A DNA stretch of 9,518 nt from Gemmatimonadota bacterium (GTDB taxonomy: Bacteria > Latescibacterota > UBA2968 > UBA8231). The stretch is taken from assembly GCA_018673255.1 (NCBI GenBank), contig JABHDC010000061.1, positions 1 to 9,518 of the forward strand, in the 5' to 3' direction. The notes below the pieces were generated by a model, which saw nothing but the letters and a program-made list of their open reading frames with translations, searched no databases and was not told the DNA's origin. How positions within the stretch are numbered: the first letter of the stretch is position 1; every line of letters starts with the position of its first letter. The translations under genes were made by a program, and so were the position numbers. Positions 1 through 6,722 of the stretch are shown in pieces.

Positions 1-477
1 CAGACTGAGCCGCGACGATTGAGAAACGCCAGGTATCGATAGCTACGCTCAAGTTGTGGACGTCAGCCCACAGCCCGTCGCATCGGTGAAAGCACCTTCG
101 CTCAGACACGGCGCGGCCTCGCAACGTCTGGGCGCACGAGTGGGATGCGACCAGGGCTCAGTGGCTTCGCGACCTGCCTGAGACGTTGACCATCGAAACA
201 ACCCCTCCGAGACGCTGAGGCACGAAGTCTCCATCGAGTTTTCCGCGACCATTTGTAATCGGCGTCTGACAGTGACTGCCGGTGAACGTGCGAAGGTGGG
301 CTGGCCCTGCTCTTCGCTGTGTGGTCTGTGAACGGCATGGACATCACCCGCGAGTAGGCCCAACGACTCAGCCACTCCCTCGGCCAGTTAGGCTCATGCG
401 AGACTCAGTCCAACAGGCTCGCCGTGTTGCTGTCGGATTAGCAGATCGCACGCACACCGCGGCCTTCATCTGGCTAC
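1..477. other. No supportable gene
   Basis: No reading frame on either strand in this stretch looks like a protein family I know. The longest open frames (about 80-108 codons, minus strand) have low-complexity Arg/Ser/Ala-rich translations typical of chance frames in GC-rich DNA, and none has a convincing ribosome binding site. I see no tRNA-like cloverleaf, tandem repeat or strong terminator. Because the adjacent HIT gene is itself truncated, this may be decayed sequence, but nothing here shows what it was. Confidence 0.5.
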
Positions 478-756
478 TCAGTCGACAATCAAGTTGTCTT
501 CCGACTTGAGCCACCACCGTATGCCTCTTCCAGCGAATGGTTCGCCAGCAAATCGCGGAATTACGTGCATGTGGACGTGCATAACGGTCTGCCCTCCGAC
601 CGTGCCGTTGTTCCAGCCAACGTTGTAGCCATCGGGCTTGAACCTCTTATCCACAGCAGCTTTCACCTCGAGGAGCAATGTCTGCGTGGCGGCCCATTCC
701 TGAGGAGTGAGGTCAAACACGGTTTCCCGGTGCTCTCGAGGGATGATGAAGCCAAT
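478..756 (-). pseudogene. HIT family (histidine triad) protein, 5'-truncated
   Basis: HIT proteins are nucleotide hydrolases/transferases that use a His-x-His-x-His-x-x motif. The frame from GTG 720 to the stop at 478 encodes 80 residues ending in a clear HIT C-terminal half: the segment FKPDGYNVGWNNG, then GQTVMHVHMHVIPR. The triad histidines are residues 48, 50 and 52, with the middle one the expected nucleophile, and an RGIRW tail follows. The same frame stays recognisable for about 12 codons upstream of that GTG (IGFIIPREHRET, matching the usual GHTLIIPRRH strand). It then turns into unrelated sequence with no Cys-x-x-Cys or early strands in any frame. Normal family members are about 110-140 residues, so some 35-40 N-terminal residues are missing. 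A short protein from GTG 720 could be made but would lack half of the fold. The family call is secure; pseudogene status is an inference. Confidence 0.75.
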
Positions 757-853
757 GCGTGATCGCAGCGTTCGCGCTTGACGAGGGCCCGCCAGACTCG
801 GGATAGTGAACCTACATACACGTACCCCATCACCCTGGCGACAAACACCCGGT

Positions 854-860
854 AAAGGAG
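854..860 (+). promoter_or_regulatory. Shine-Dalgarno for the URO-D gene
   Basis: AAAGGAG lies only 3 nt before ATG 864 but 6 nt before the in-frame GTG at 867. By spacing, the GTG codon immediately after the ATG may be the preferred start; the protein differs by one residue. Confidence 0.55.
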
Positions 861-863
861 ATC

Positions 864-1952
864 ATGGTGAGTGCAAATCTTCCCGTCGACATTCAAGACC
901 CACTTACACGAGACGAGGTGATTTCAGTCGTCGAGGGACGTTCCACAGCGAGGCGTGTACCGATCCAGATTCATTTCTGGATACACCCCGAGTCCTTCGC
1001 AGAACGTAAGTCAGCGGTGCTTGAGATCATGAACCGATATCCCGCGGATTTGCAGATCTGCGGACTTCACGTGCCCGACGTTTTCGATGCACCCGACGAT
1101 GACCCCGAATACCGCTGGGTGCCCTTTGCTGACCCGTATAGGGGTAAGAACGTCGCCCTTGACGAGCAGATCGCCATCACCGACTGGGCGCAGCTTGACG
1201 AAGTGTTGACTCACTTCCCTAGCGCTGACTATCCCGGTCTGCTACGTGATGTCCCCGCCGCGGATGGACGTTATCGTCTTGGCCACTGGTGGTACTGCCT
1301 CTTCGAACGCCATTGGACGCTGCGTGGCATGACCAACTCCCTGACGGACTACTACCAATACCCCGATCAGGTCCACCGCCTCTACCGCGCGCTGACCGAC
1401 TTCTATCTGGGGATCATGGAGCGCGGTAGCAAAGAGCAGAACTTCGACGGCATCTTCGTCTCCGATGATCTGGGAACTCAGACTCAGCCCTTCTTTTCCC
1501 CCGAGATCTTCCGCGAGTTCTTCAAGCCCTATTACAGGGAACTATTCGACAAGGCCCACGAACTCGGCATGCATTTCTGGTTGCATACTTGCGGCGACGT
1601 CGAGGAATTCATCCCCGACTGGATCGAGATTGGCCTGGATGTACTACATCCCATCCAGAAGCACACGATGGATGAACGCCGTGTGGCTGAGAGATTTGGC
1701 GACCAGATCACCATCTGGGCCGGCCTGGATGTGCAGCAGGTCATCCCCTGGGGAACCCCCGAGCAGGTGCGTGCCGAGGTGCGCTACCTCCTCGACACCT
1801 ACTGGCGCCACGGTGAGGGACGACTGATTCTCACGGCCGGCAACGGCATCAACGAAGATTGCACGCTGGAAAGCCTTGAGGCATTCTTCAGCGAGGCCGT
1901 GTCCTACGGTTCAAAGCTGGTCGTGGGCTCGGACGAGGAGGCGGCAGGGTGA
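864..1952 (+). CDS. Uroporphyrinogen decarboxylase (URO-D) family protein
   Basis: A 362-residue cytoplasmic protein of the URO-D/methyltransferase superfamily, which includes haem-pathway HemE and the corrinoid methyltransferases MtaA/MtbA/CmuA. It belongs to the divergent group common in environmental bacteria, not to HemE itself. Recognisable features are a TIM-barrel pattern with the segment GIFVSDDLGTQ (about 197-206), FFSPEIFREFFKPYY (210-224), the diagnostic LHTCGDV strand (240-246) and AGLDVQ (286-291). The His-x-Cys pair (H241, C243) matches two of the zinc ligands of MtaA-like enzymes. At the position of the third ligand, near the C-terminus, the protein has AGNG (325-328), with a cysteine a few residues later (C333). 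Metal binding is therefore plausible but not assured. The gene is intact and divergent to the HIT remnant. A start codon for another ORF overlaps its stop. The substrate cannot be told from sequence; corrinoid-dependent methyl transfer is one possibility. Confidence 0.85.
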   Translation: MVSANLPVDIQDPLTRDEVISVVEGRSTARRVPIQIHFWIHPESFAERKSAVLEIMNRYPADLQICGLHVPDVFDAPDDDPEYRWVPFADPYRGKNVALDEQIAITDWAQLDEVLTHFPSADYPGLLRDVPAADGRYRLGHWWYCLFERHWTLRGMTNSLTDYYQYPDQVHRLYRALTDFYLGIMERGSKEQNFDGIFVSDDLGTQTQPFFSPEIFREFFKPYYRELFDKAHELGMHFWLHTCGDVEEFIPDWIEIGLDVLHPIQKHTMDERRVAERFGDQITIWAGLDVQQVIPWGTPEQVRAEVRYLLDTYWRHGEGRLILTAGNGINEDCTLESLEAFFSEAVSYGSKLVVGSDEEAAG

Positions 1953-2065
1953 TCTCCCGAGCAGCAGCCGGTGTTGTGGATGGTGTGATCTTCGACGGTG
2001 CACTCGATCAGGTCAGTCGTTGTGCTGCCTGTAAACAAGCTGTTCATACGGTCGCTCAGTTCTGA
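1949..2065 (+). pseudogene. Possible 5' remnant of an operon gene coupled to URO-D
   Basis: A GTG at 1949-1951 overlaps the URO-D stop (GTGA arrangement) and is preceded by GAGGAGG at 1935-1941, 7 nt away. That is a textbook translationally coupled start. The frame begins MISRAAAGVVDGVIFDG and ends at a TGA (2063-2065) after 38 codons. From 2013 onward it is antisense to the C-terminus of the GNAT gene, so the real coding sequence probably breaks near 2010. I do not recognise the family. It may be the first 20 or so codons of a downstream gene cut off by a rearrangement, or simply a chance ORF with a good start. Confidence 0.3.
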
Positions 2066-2780
2066 ACCCAAGTTTTCTGGCTATCGCCATTGAGCCGGCA
2101 TTGTCTTCGTCACAGGTCCAGGTTGTGGCGCATCCCAGCGACTCACAGGACCGGGCAAGATGCTCACACGTCGAGGCACCGTATCCCATTCGGCGATGCC
2201 GCACAGGAGTAACGACGCCGATTTCAACGATCCGATTACCCCACCAGGCGGCGTATGCTTCACAGAGGATATCGTCGCCGCGCATGAGGCAGATCCCCGG
2301 GCTTCTATCGTAGAATGCCGCCGGCGCATTGCAGGTGTCGTTGAACTCGTCCCCCCACTCACATCGCTCCAGCAACTCGCTTGTGATCGGCATGAACTCA
2401 CATCCTGATGGCACTGAGGGCTGAACGGATCCCAGGACGTCACGGTCGAGAAACTCAAGTCTCTTGATTCGCTTGTCGACGTTCGCAGGCGGCTCCACAT
2501 CTGCCCCAGCCTGTGATGCGATCATGACCAGATCACCGATCTGTCTCAGAACGCTGATCGCCTCTGAAAGAAATGCAGGGTCTTGTGTCGCGTAGAAAGT
2601 GAACCCAAAGACACTCGTCCTGAGCAGGCACGAGCAGGGATTCTCCGCATCGTCAACGACGACCACGGCCCGGTTCTGACCCTCAAGGACAGAGTAGAGC
2701 AGTGCTCGATTGGGCGTATCCGGCTTGAATAGGGGAAGCAGCCGCTCGACACCAACGACAGTCACATCAACTGGGTCCAA
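2013..2780 (-). CDS. GNAT family N-acetyltransferase (PF12746-like)
   Basis: Predicted acyl-CoA-dependent N-acetyltransferase, 255 residues from TTG 2780. The N-terminal half is variable. The C-terminal half carries the GNAT core: CEWGDEFNDTC, then a hydrophobic strand (EAYAAWWGNRIVEIGVVT), the acetyl-CoA pyrophosphate-binding motif RHRRMGYGA (about 194-202), and NAGSMAIARKLGF near the end. This layout matches the GNAT_acetyltran family (PF12746). The frame is open to a GTG at 2819 (268 residues), but I chose TTG 2780 because AGGAGG (2789-2794) sits 8 nt upstream, whereas GTG 2819 has no Shine-Dalgarno and lies inside the preceding gene. The preceding FliM-like gene ends at 2785, so the two are probably translationally coupled. 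The protein is unusually Cys-rich for a GNAT. The substrate is unknown. Confidence 0.8.
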   Translation of the reverse strand: MDPVDVTVVGVERLLPLFKPDTPNRALLYSVLEGQNRAVVVVDDAENPCSCLLRTSVFGFTFYATQDPAFLSEAISVLRQIGDLVMIASQAGADVEPPANVDKRIKRLEFLDRDVLGSVQPSVPSGCEFMPITSELLERCEWGDEFNDTCNAPAAFYDRSPGICLMRGDDILCEAYAAWWGNRIVEIGVVTPVRHRRMGYGASTCEHLARSCESLGCATTWTCDEDNAGSMAIARKLGFRTERPYEQLVYRQHND

Positions 2781-2784
2781 CCTG

Positions 2785-3369
2785 TCATCCTCCTGGGGAG
2801 TAGGATGGCAGCATGGCACTCAGAAACGGAGTTGGGTAGCAGAAGGAGAGCATCCCGTTCCCCCCATCCCACGCCATTCCGATCTTGGCTACCACTACTG
2901 CATCGTCTGACACGCCGAGCATGATAGTTCTGGGGTAGGTCCTCAGAGCAATGTCGGTTATGCATCGATTGCCCGTGCCTGCAACAGATCCCCATGCACC
3001 TTCCAAGTCTTCGATGAACTGCCTCATGGTCGGAGCGACCTTCTTGTAGTTCTCGTCGCCATCTATCAGGGGCCAGTCGCTGATCGTGCTTACACCCAGC
3101 AAGGCGGCGACCAGTGGCATGTCGAAGTCAAAGAAGGCGACGCCATGCTTTCCACACGCCGCCTCTCTCTCCTCGTCCCATCGCTCCCATATGACGTATC
3201 TCCAGACGAAGGAGGCTTCAGGTAGGGAATCAGCGAACTCCGGCAAGGCGGAACTGCTGACAGAAACCAACTCTCCTGCTACGTCACGCCCCATCGCCCG
3301 TGAGAATGTGCCGCTCACGTTCTGCGAGATGTCTTGGTGCACTGAGGCCATATCAGATTGGTAATCCAC
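2785..3369 (-). CDS. FliM middle-domain-like protein lacking SpoA domain
   Basis: A 194-residue protein from GTG 3369, chosen because AGGGAG (3376-3381) lies 6 nt upstream; the frame is open to GTG 3411. I read it as related to the middle (CheC-like) domain of the flagellar switch protein FliM. It has an amphipathic start ISQNVSGTFSRAMGRDV and then PEFADSLPEAS (about 43-53; FliM has a YxEFxxSLPxPT pattern here). Next come a strand and helix VAFFDFDMPLVAALLG (FliM: a hydrophobic strand, then LVxxLVDxLFGG, with GG degenerated to GV), a helix FIEDLEGAW (FliM: ...EAW), and AVVVAKIGMAWDGGNGMLSFCYP (FliM: VVVxxFxIxIGxxxGxxxICxPY). The N-terminal CheY-binding peptide and the C-terminal SpoA domain are both absent. 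No flagellar gene is nearby. It is coupled to the GNAT downstream. The homology is by eye only; a CheC/CheX-like relative is the main alternative. Confidence 0.5.
   Translation of the reverse strand: MDYQSDMASVHQDISQNVSGTFSRAMGRDVAGELVSVSSSALPEFADSLPEASFVWRYVIWERWDEEREAACGKHGVAFFDFDMPLVAALLGVSTISDWPLIDGDENYKKVAPTMRQFIEDLEGAWGSVAGTGNRCITDIALRTYPRTIMLGVSDDAVVVAKIGMAWDGGNGMLSFCYPTPFLSAMLPSYSPGG
2789..2794 (-). promoter_or_regulatory. Shine-Dalgarno deciding the GNAT start
   Basis: AGGAGG, read on the minus strand, lies in the last codons of the FliM-like gene, 8 nt before TTG 2780. It supports the TTG over the upstream GTG at 2819 and suggests coupled translation. Confidence 0.6.
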
Positions 3370-3383
3370 GAGGATCTCCCTGG

Positions 3384-3575
3384 TCAGGCAGTGACCCGCA
3401 CCACGACACACGTCATATCGTCCGCCTCGATGTAGCGTTCACCGAAGGCGATATAAGAGAATTGCAGAGATTCAGGACCCATGTCCATCAACTCTGACCG
3501 CAGGTACGTAAGTAAAAGCGGAGGTCGATCGGCAATCAGCAGGCCCCGCACCGGGGAGGGCGTACGAATCCGCAC
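3384..3575 (-). CDS. Short ORF with PP2C/SpoIIE-phosphatase-like tail
   Basis: A 63-codon frame whose last residues, EADDMTCVVVRV, look like the C-terminal strand of PP2C/SpoIIE-type serine phosphatases, where DDxTxxVxR contains a metal-ligand aspartate. The rest (LRSELMDMGPESLQF...) is not clearly diagnostic. There is no convincing ribosome binding site at GTG 3575, and an in-frame stop lies at 3597-3599. If it is a phosphatase, only the extreme 3' end survives. It ends 14 nt before the start of the FliM-like gene, so it may be the end of the former first gene of that operon. It could also be a chance ORF. Confidence 0.3.
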   Translation of the reverse strand: MRIRTPSPVRGLLIADRPPLLLTYLRSELMDMGPESLQFSYIAFGERYIEADDMTCVVVRVTA

Positions 3576-3596
3576 GCACGATGGCCTTCGGCGTCG

Positions 3597-4850
3597 TCAC
3601 TCCCTCGACATATTGGCCACTGCCTCTTCCAACTCGGCAACCGCCTGTGCTTCCAGCGTCGATATGCCTTCGACCATCGCAGTGTACTCCGAGCGCACGC
3701 TTTGCTCGTCATCGCCGTTCTTCACGCGATGGTACGGCAAGTCCACCCTTGTCGCCTCCTCCACGATACGCTGATAGACATCGGCAGCAGCAGAGATGTG
3801 TGTTGCTGTCGCGCCTTCGTGCCGTGTCACCATATCGCGTAAATAGGAGACTGCGCTACGCCTGTTGTAGCGCAGATGGATCAGCATATTGTTGTCACAC
3901 GCGGATCCAGATCGCAGCAGGCGTAGCCACTCTACCCACGCCCGTTGCCCGGAAAACCGAGTCTTGGGAGCGTCCGTCTCCTGTGCTTGTTCATTGAACA
4001 GGGCGATGATGTGATGCAGGGATGCCAGATCCACGTCCCTGGTGCTGCCGGTTGGTATCTCGTCCCCCAGGACATACAGATGCCATGGATGGCGCCCGAT
4101 GCGTGTTTGCTGTTGGCCATACTGTGTCGATTTCTCTCTGGTTCCGTAGCCAAGCAGAGGCGGGCTTTGTTGGTCGGTGGCCGTGCCGACGAATCCATAG
4201 GCCAGAACCGGCTTGCCCTCGCGGAGTGATCTGTTGATGACGGCGGAGAATACCCGGTCATATTCCGCCGCCGGGTCCGCCCGGTATGCCTCCATGTTGG
4301 CAGAGAGCTTGCTGATCTCCCATCCCGCGGCCTTTGTCAGCACAGGCAAGCCAACCTCGAAGCCCCAGTCATCGTTGGGCCACCAGGCGACATCCAGTTC
4401 ATGCCCCGGCAGGTAGGGTCCGCTCGTATCCACTTGCAGAATGAAGGCCACACCAGACAGGCCCATGATCCGATCGTAGCTGAGATCTGTACCGAGATGC
4501 GACAGGATCGCTGACATGCCGTGAGCATAGATGTTGCCTGACTCGTCACTTGGGGCCTGCATGCTGATATCCGGCATGGGTTTCTCCTGTTGTGCCTCAT
4601 CCGTTCCAGCATCGGCCCCCGTGGCCAATGCGACCTGTAGATTGGCTCGCTCCTCGTCCGTGGCCAATCGTACTACGCGTACATCGATCGGCTCTGGCTC
4701 CGCGACACTCGCTTCACGAGCCCAGATGACGCCAAGGAGCCCGACGATGAGGACAGTACCTCCAATTGACATCAGTAACTCCTTCGTGGTCAGTCCAAGG
4801 ATTGTGGCCGCCGCCGAGGGGCGGGGCGCGACCAGGGGTATGGCAGCCAT
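3597..4850 (-). CDS. Membrane-anchored protein with BtrH/C39-peptidase-like domain; probably sigma-factor extension
   Basis: The frame is open from ATG 4967, but the part before about 4877 is an out-of-frame reading of the sigma factor gene. ATG 4850 is the first plausible start and has no good Shine-Dalgarno. From there the protein has a proline/alanine-rich stretch, a single membrane segment (LLMSIGGTVLIVGLLGVIW, about 27-45 from this start), an acidic linker, and then a domain of about 300 residues beginning NIYAHGMSAILSHLG. Key motifs are YDRIMGLSGVAF, a Trp-rich segment, GLPVLTKAAGWEI and SLREGKPVLAYGF. That order resembles BtrH/C39-peptidase-like folds. I do not see the usual catalytic Cys, so it may bind rather than cleave. 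The C-terminus is helical (AEYDRVF..., EYTAMVEGISTLEAQAVAELEEAV). It most likely formed one gene with the ECF sigma factor upstream before a frame-disrupting deletion. Confidence 0.6.
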   Translation of the reverse strand: MAAIPLVAPRPSAAATILGLTTKELLMSIGGTVLIVGLLGVIWAREASVAEPEPIDVRVVRLATDEERANLQVALATGADAGTDEAQQEKPMPDISMQAPSDESGNIYAHGMSAILSHLGTDLSYDRIMGLSGVAFILQVDTSGPYLPGHELDVAWWPNDDWGFEVGLPVLTKAAGWEISKLSANMEAYRADPAAEYDRVFSAVINRSLREGKPVLAYGFVGTATDQQSPPLLGYGTREKSTQYGQQQTRIGRHPWHLYVLGDEIPTGSTRDVDLASLHHIIALFNEQAQETDAPKTRFSGQRAWVEWLRLLRSGSACDNNMLIHLRYNRRSAVSYLRDMVTRHEGATATHISAAADVYQRIVEEATRVDLPYHRVKNGDDEQSVRSEYTAMVEGISTLEAQAVAELEEAVANMSRE

Positions 4851-5316
4851 GACTGCCCGGGTCAGGCGCTGGTCTCTCTTCCTCGGGCAGCGCATCGATT
4901 GCCGACCAGACTGTGGCAGCCACTTCGAGCCGCTCAAGCTCTTCATCTGGCCGGGTAGGTCCTGCATCGAACAGCGTGGAGCTGTCTATCGTGACGGCTG
5001 CCATCCTTTCCGCCTCCGAGCGTGAATTTCTGAGCCAGCGCTGCGTGATATGGCGAGCGATCCCAAACAGCCACGACCGAAATCCCTCCGGATCACGCAG
5101 AGTGGCCAGATTCCTGTAGGCCTCGACCAGGGCCTCTTGAGCCAGGTCCTCAACGGGTTCGCGATCACGCAGTCGGCTGCACAGAAAGGCTACCAAGGCG
5201 TCCTGGTGCCGTGCCACGAGGCCGGCATAGGCGGACCGATCGCCGCTCAGAACGCGGGCAACAAGGTCCTCGTCTGTCCCCTGCGCGGCGGCATCGATGT
5301 CATTGTCTACAGCCAT
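4714..5316 (-). CDS. ECF-type sigma-70 factor, broken after region 2
   Basis: Starts at ATG 5316, with a weak purine-rich stretch upstream. Residues 15-108 are a standard ECF sigma region 2: DLVARVLSGDRSAYAGLVARHQ, the core-binding VEDLAQEALVEAYRNL, and the -10-recognising helix FRSWLFGIARHITQRWLR. The inter-domain linker runs to WSAIDALPEEER (137-148), which is exactly where region 4 (the -35-binding helix-turn-helix) should begin. Instead the frame goes into low-complexity Pro/Gly/His sequence and stops at 4714. Sequence resembling the continuation, RDQRLTRAV followed by a membrane segment, resumes in another frame at about 4877. About 50 codons of region 4 are therefore missing and the frame has shifted. 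As read, the product could bind core polymerase but not a -35 element. Sigma factors with C-terminal membrane or extra domains are known in Planctomycetota and relatives. Confidence 0.75.
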   Translation of the reverse strand: MAVDNDIDAAAQGTDEDLVARVLSGDRSAYAGLVARHQDALVAFLCSRLRDREPVEDLAQEALVEAYRNLATLRDPEGFRSWLFGIARHITQRWLRNSRSEAERMAAVTIDSSTLFDAGPTRPDEELERLEVAATVWSAIDALPEEERPAPDPGSHGCHTPGRAPPLGGGHNPWTDHEGVTDVNWRYCPHRRAPWRHLGS

Positions 5317-5508
5317 GGCTTCCCATCCTACCCGTGTAGTGCCAGCAACGAGCAGATTCGTCCGAAGACTCCTTCTCGGAAAGCAAACGCCTTCTGGCTC
5401 CCGAGCGTGGGCTGCCTCAGCCTAACAGAGTCTGGGGTCAGAGGTTGTCAGTCACCTCCAGGAACAGCTTGTGTGGGTCAGCGACATCTTGGCGCTCGGC
5501 AGCCATCG

Positions 5509-6555
5509 CTACCACGAAAACCCCGCGCCCTCGGGCACATTCACAAACCCGTCTTCATCCAATTCCATCGGCGATCCGGCCGGAATCATCCCGGTCTCCA
5601 GGTACATCGCATTCGGCAGACAGGCCATCACATTCAGTTGTACGGGCCCGCCACCGTGTGATGCATACGGTCTCCGAAACGCATCCGCCATGTGACCAAT
5701 CTGCAGGAGGGCCGTCGGTCCTCCCCCTCGCCTGAGATCGGGCTGCACGATATCAACCGCTTCCCTCTTCAGAAACCGACCAAAATCTGCCAACCTGTAG
5801 AGATTCTCCCCCGTTGCAATGGGGATATCAAGAGAATGTGTCAGTTGTGCGTAGCCATCGATATCATCAGCCGCTATCGGCTCTTCCCACCACACACATC
5901 CCATGTCCTGGAATGCACGTCCGCGTCGTACAGCTTCGGCCGCCGTGAGTGACTGATTCGCATCGACCATGATCCCCACTTCATCACCCACAGCCTCCCG
6001 AACCAGGTCAACTCGCGCGATATCTTCCTTCAGCGTCTCGAAACCCACTTTGATCTTGACCGCCCTGAACCCCTGCCCGACGGCACGTGCGCAAACCTCC
6101 TGCACCTCGCTGTCGCCGAAGTTCAGCCATCCCACCATTGCATACGCCCGGATCCGATGATTCACCCGCCCCCACAGCTGCCAGCACGGAACGCCGAGTG
6201 ATTTCCCCAGGCAATCCCACAGGGCTGTATCAATCGCCGCAATCCCGAACATCGCAAGCCCAGCCGACCCGTGATATTCTGTTTCCCTGAGCATCGCCCC
6301 GTGCGTGCCGCGGACATACCGGACATCACTGCCTACAACCATCGGCTTCAATTCGTGATCGATCAGAGCCTTCAACGCGGCCGGTCCACCCGCGATCCGG
6401 CCAAACGAAGCCCCGCCTTCGCCAACGGAACCATCCTCTGCTTCTACTCGTACCGTTACTCCCCCAGATCCCGGCAACGCCTGCAGCGCATCCCGTTGAG
6501 GATTCGGGTTCGGCTCTACCGTCCGAGTTTCGATCGACAGCTTTACAACCTTCAT
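5509..6555 (-). CDS. Enolase superfamily enzyme, mandelate racemase subgroup
   Basis: A 348-residue cytoplasmic enzyme that should abstract the alpha-proton of a carboxylate with Mg2+ help. The start is ATG 6555, preceded by a GAGGTGGAG stretch; the frame is open to GTG 6639, which has no ribosome binding site. It has the usual N-terminal capping domain (1-130) and barrel. All mandelate-racemase-subgroup residues are present: KIK base motif (K167, K169), metal ligands D198 (DAN), E224 (EEP) and E250 (TGE), the His/Asp dyad D273 (QPD) and H300 (ASH), and E320. Each is displaced by exactly three from the classical mandelate racemase positions as I recall them. Catalysis should be intact. The chemistry could be racemisation or acid-sugar dehydration; sequence alone does not tell. 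No sugar transporter or catabolic partner is adjacent in this window. Confidence 0.88.
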   Translation of the reverse strand: MKVVKLSIETRTVEPNPNPQRDALQALPGSGGVTVRVEAEDGSVGEGGASFGRIAGGPAALKALIDHELKPMVVGSDVRYVRGTHGAMLRETEYHGSAGLAMFGIAAIDTALWDCLGKSLGVPCWQLWGRVNHRIRAYAMVGWLNFGDSEVQEVCARAVGQGFRAVKIKVGFETLKEDIARVDLVREAVGDEVGIMVDANQSLTAAEAVRRGRAFQDMGCVWWEEPIAADDIDGYAQLTHSLDIPIATGENLYRLADFGRFLKREAVDIVQPDLRRGGGPTALLQIGHMADAFRRPYASHGGGPVQLNVMACLPNAMYLETGMIPAGSPMELDEDGFVNVPEGAGFSW

Positions 6556-6571
6556 AGACTCCACCTCTTCC

Positions 6572-6613
6572 TTATGTCCTGTGCGGGCCGCTTGGCGCTC
6601 GGCGATCTCGCAC
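6572..6613 (-). other. Possible leader ORF upstream of enolase-superfamily gene
   Basis: A 13-codon frame, MRDRRAPSGPHRT then TAA, starts at GTG 6613 and ends 16 nt before ATG 6555. An AAGGAGA at 6616-6622 precedes it very closely, and a second AAGGAGA lies 12 nt further upstream (6628-6634). Spacing to the GTG is poor. It may be nothing more than a leader region. Confidence 0.2.
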
Positions 6614-6637
6614 GTTCTCCTTGCAGGTCTCCTTGTC

Positions 6638-6643
6638 ACTATA
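6638..6643 (-). promoter_or_regulatory. Possible -10 element for the enolase-superfamily gene
   Basis: TATAGT, read on the minus strand, lies about 80 nt upstream of ATG 6555 in the divergent intergenic region. There is no good -35 hexamer 17 nt before it (GAGCAA), so the call is weak. Confidence 0.25.
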
Positions 6644-6722
6644 GCAGACTCCGAGCCATCTTGCTCACCAGATATCTCAACGACGAGGCAGGAATGACTC
6701 AGGATCAGGAAAGCGAACTCGC

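Noticed and set aside
1953..2012. Terminator between the convergent URO-D and GNAT genes
   Set aside because: No stem followed by a T-run was found in this 60-bp gap.
5361..5380. Inverted repeat TCCGA/TCGGA upstream of the sigma factor
   Set aside because: Only a 5-bp stem with a 10-nt loop and no U-run; expected by chance.
5438..5506. 22-codon frame MAAERQDVADPHKLFLEVTDNL just after the enolase-superfamily stop
   Set aside because: Too short, no ribosome binding site and no family match; it could be a decayed start but is unsupported.
5050..5661. 203-codon plus-strand frame
   Set aside because: Opposite the sigma factor and the end of the enolase-superfamily gene; no recognisable motif.
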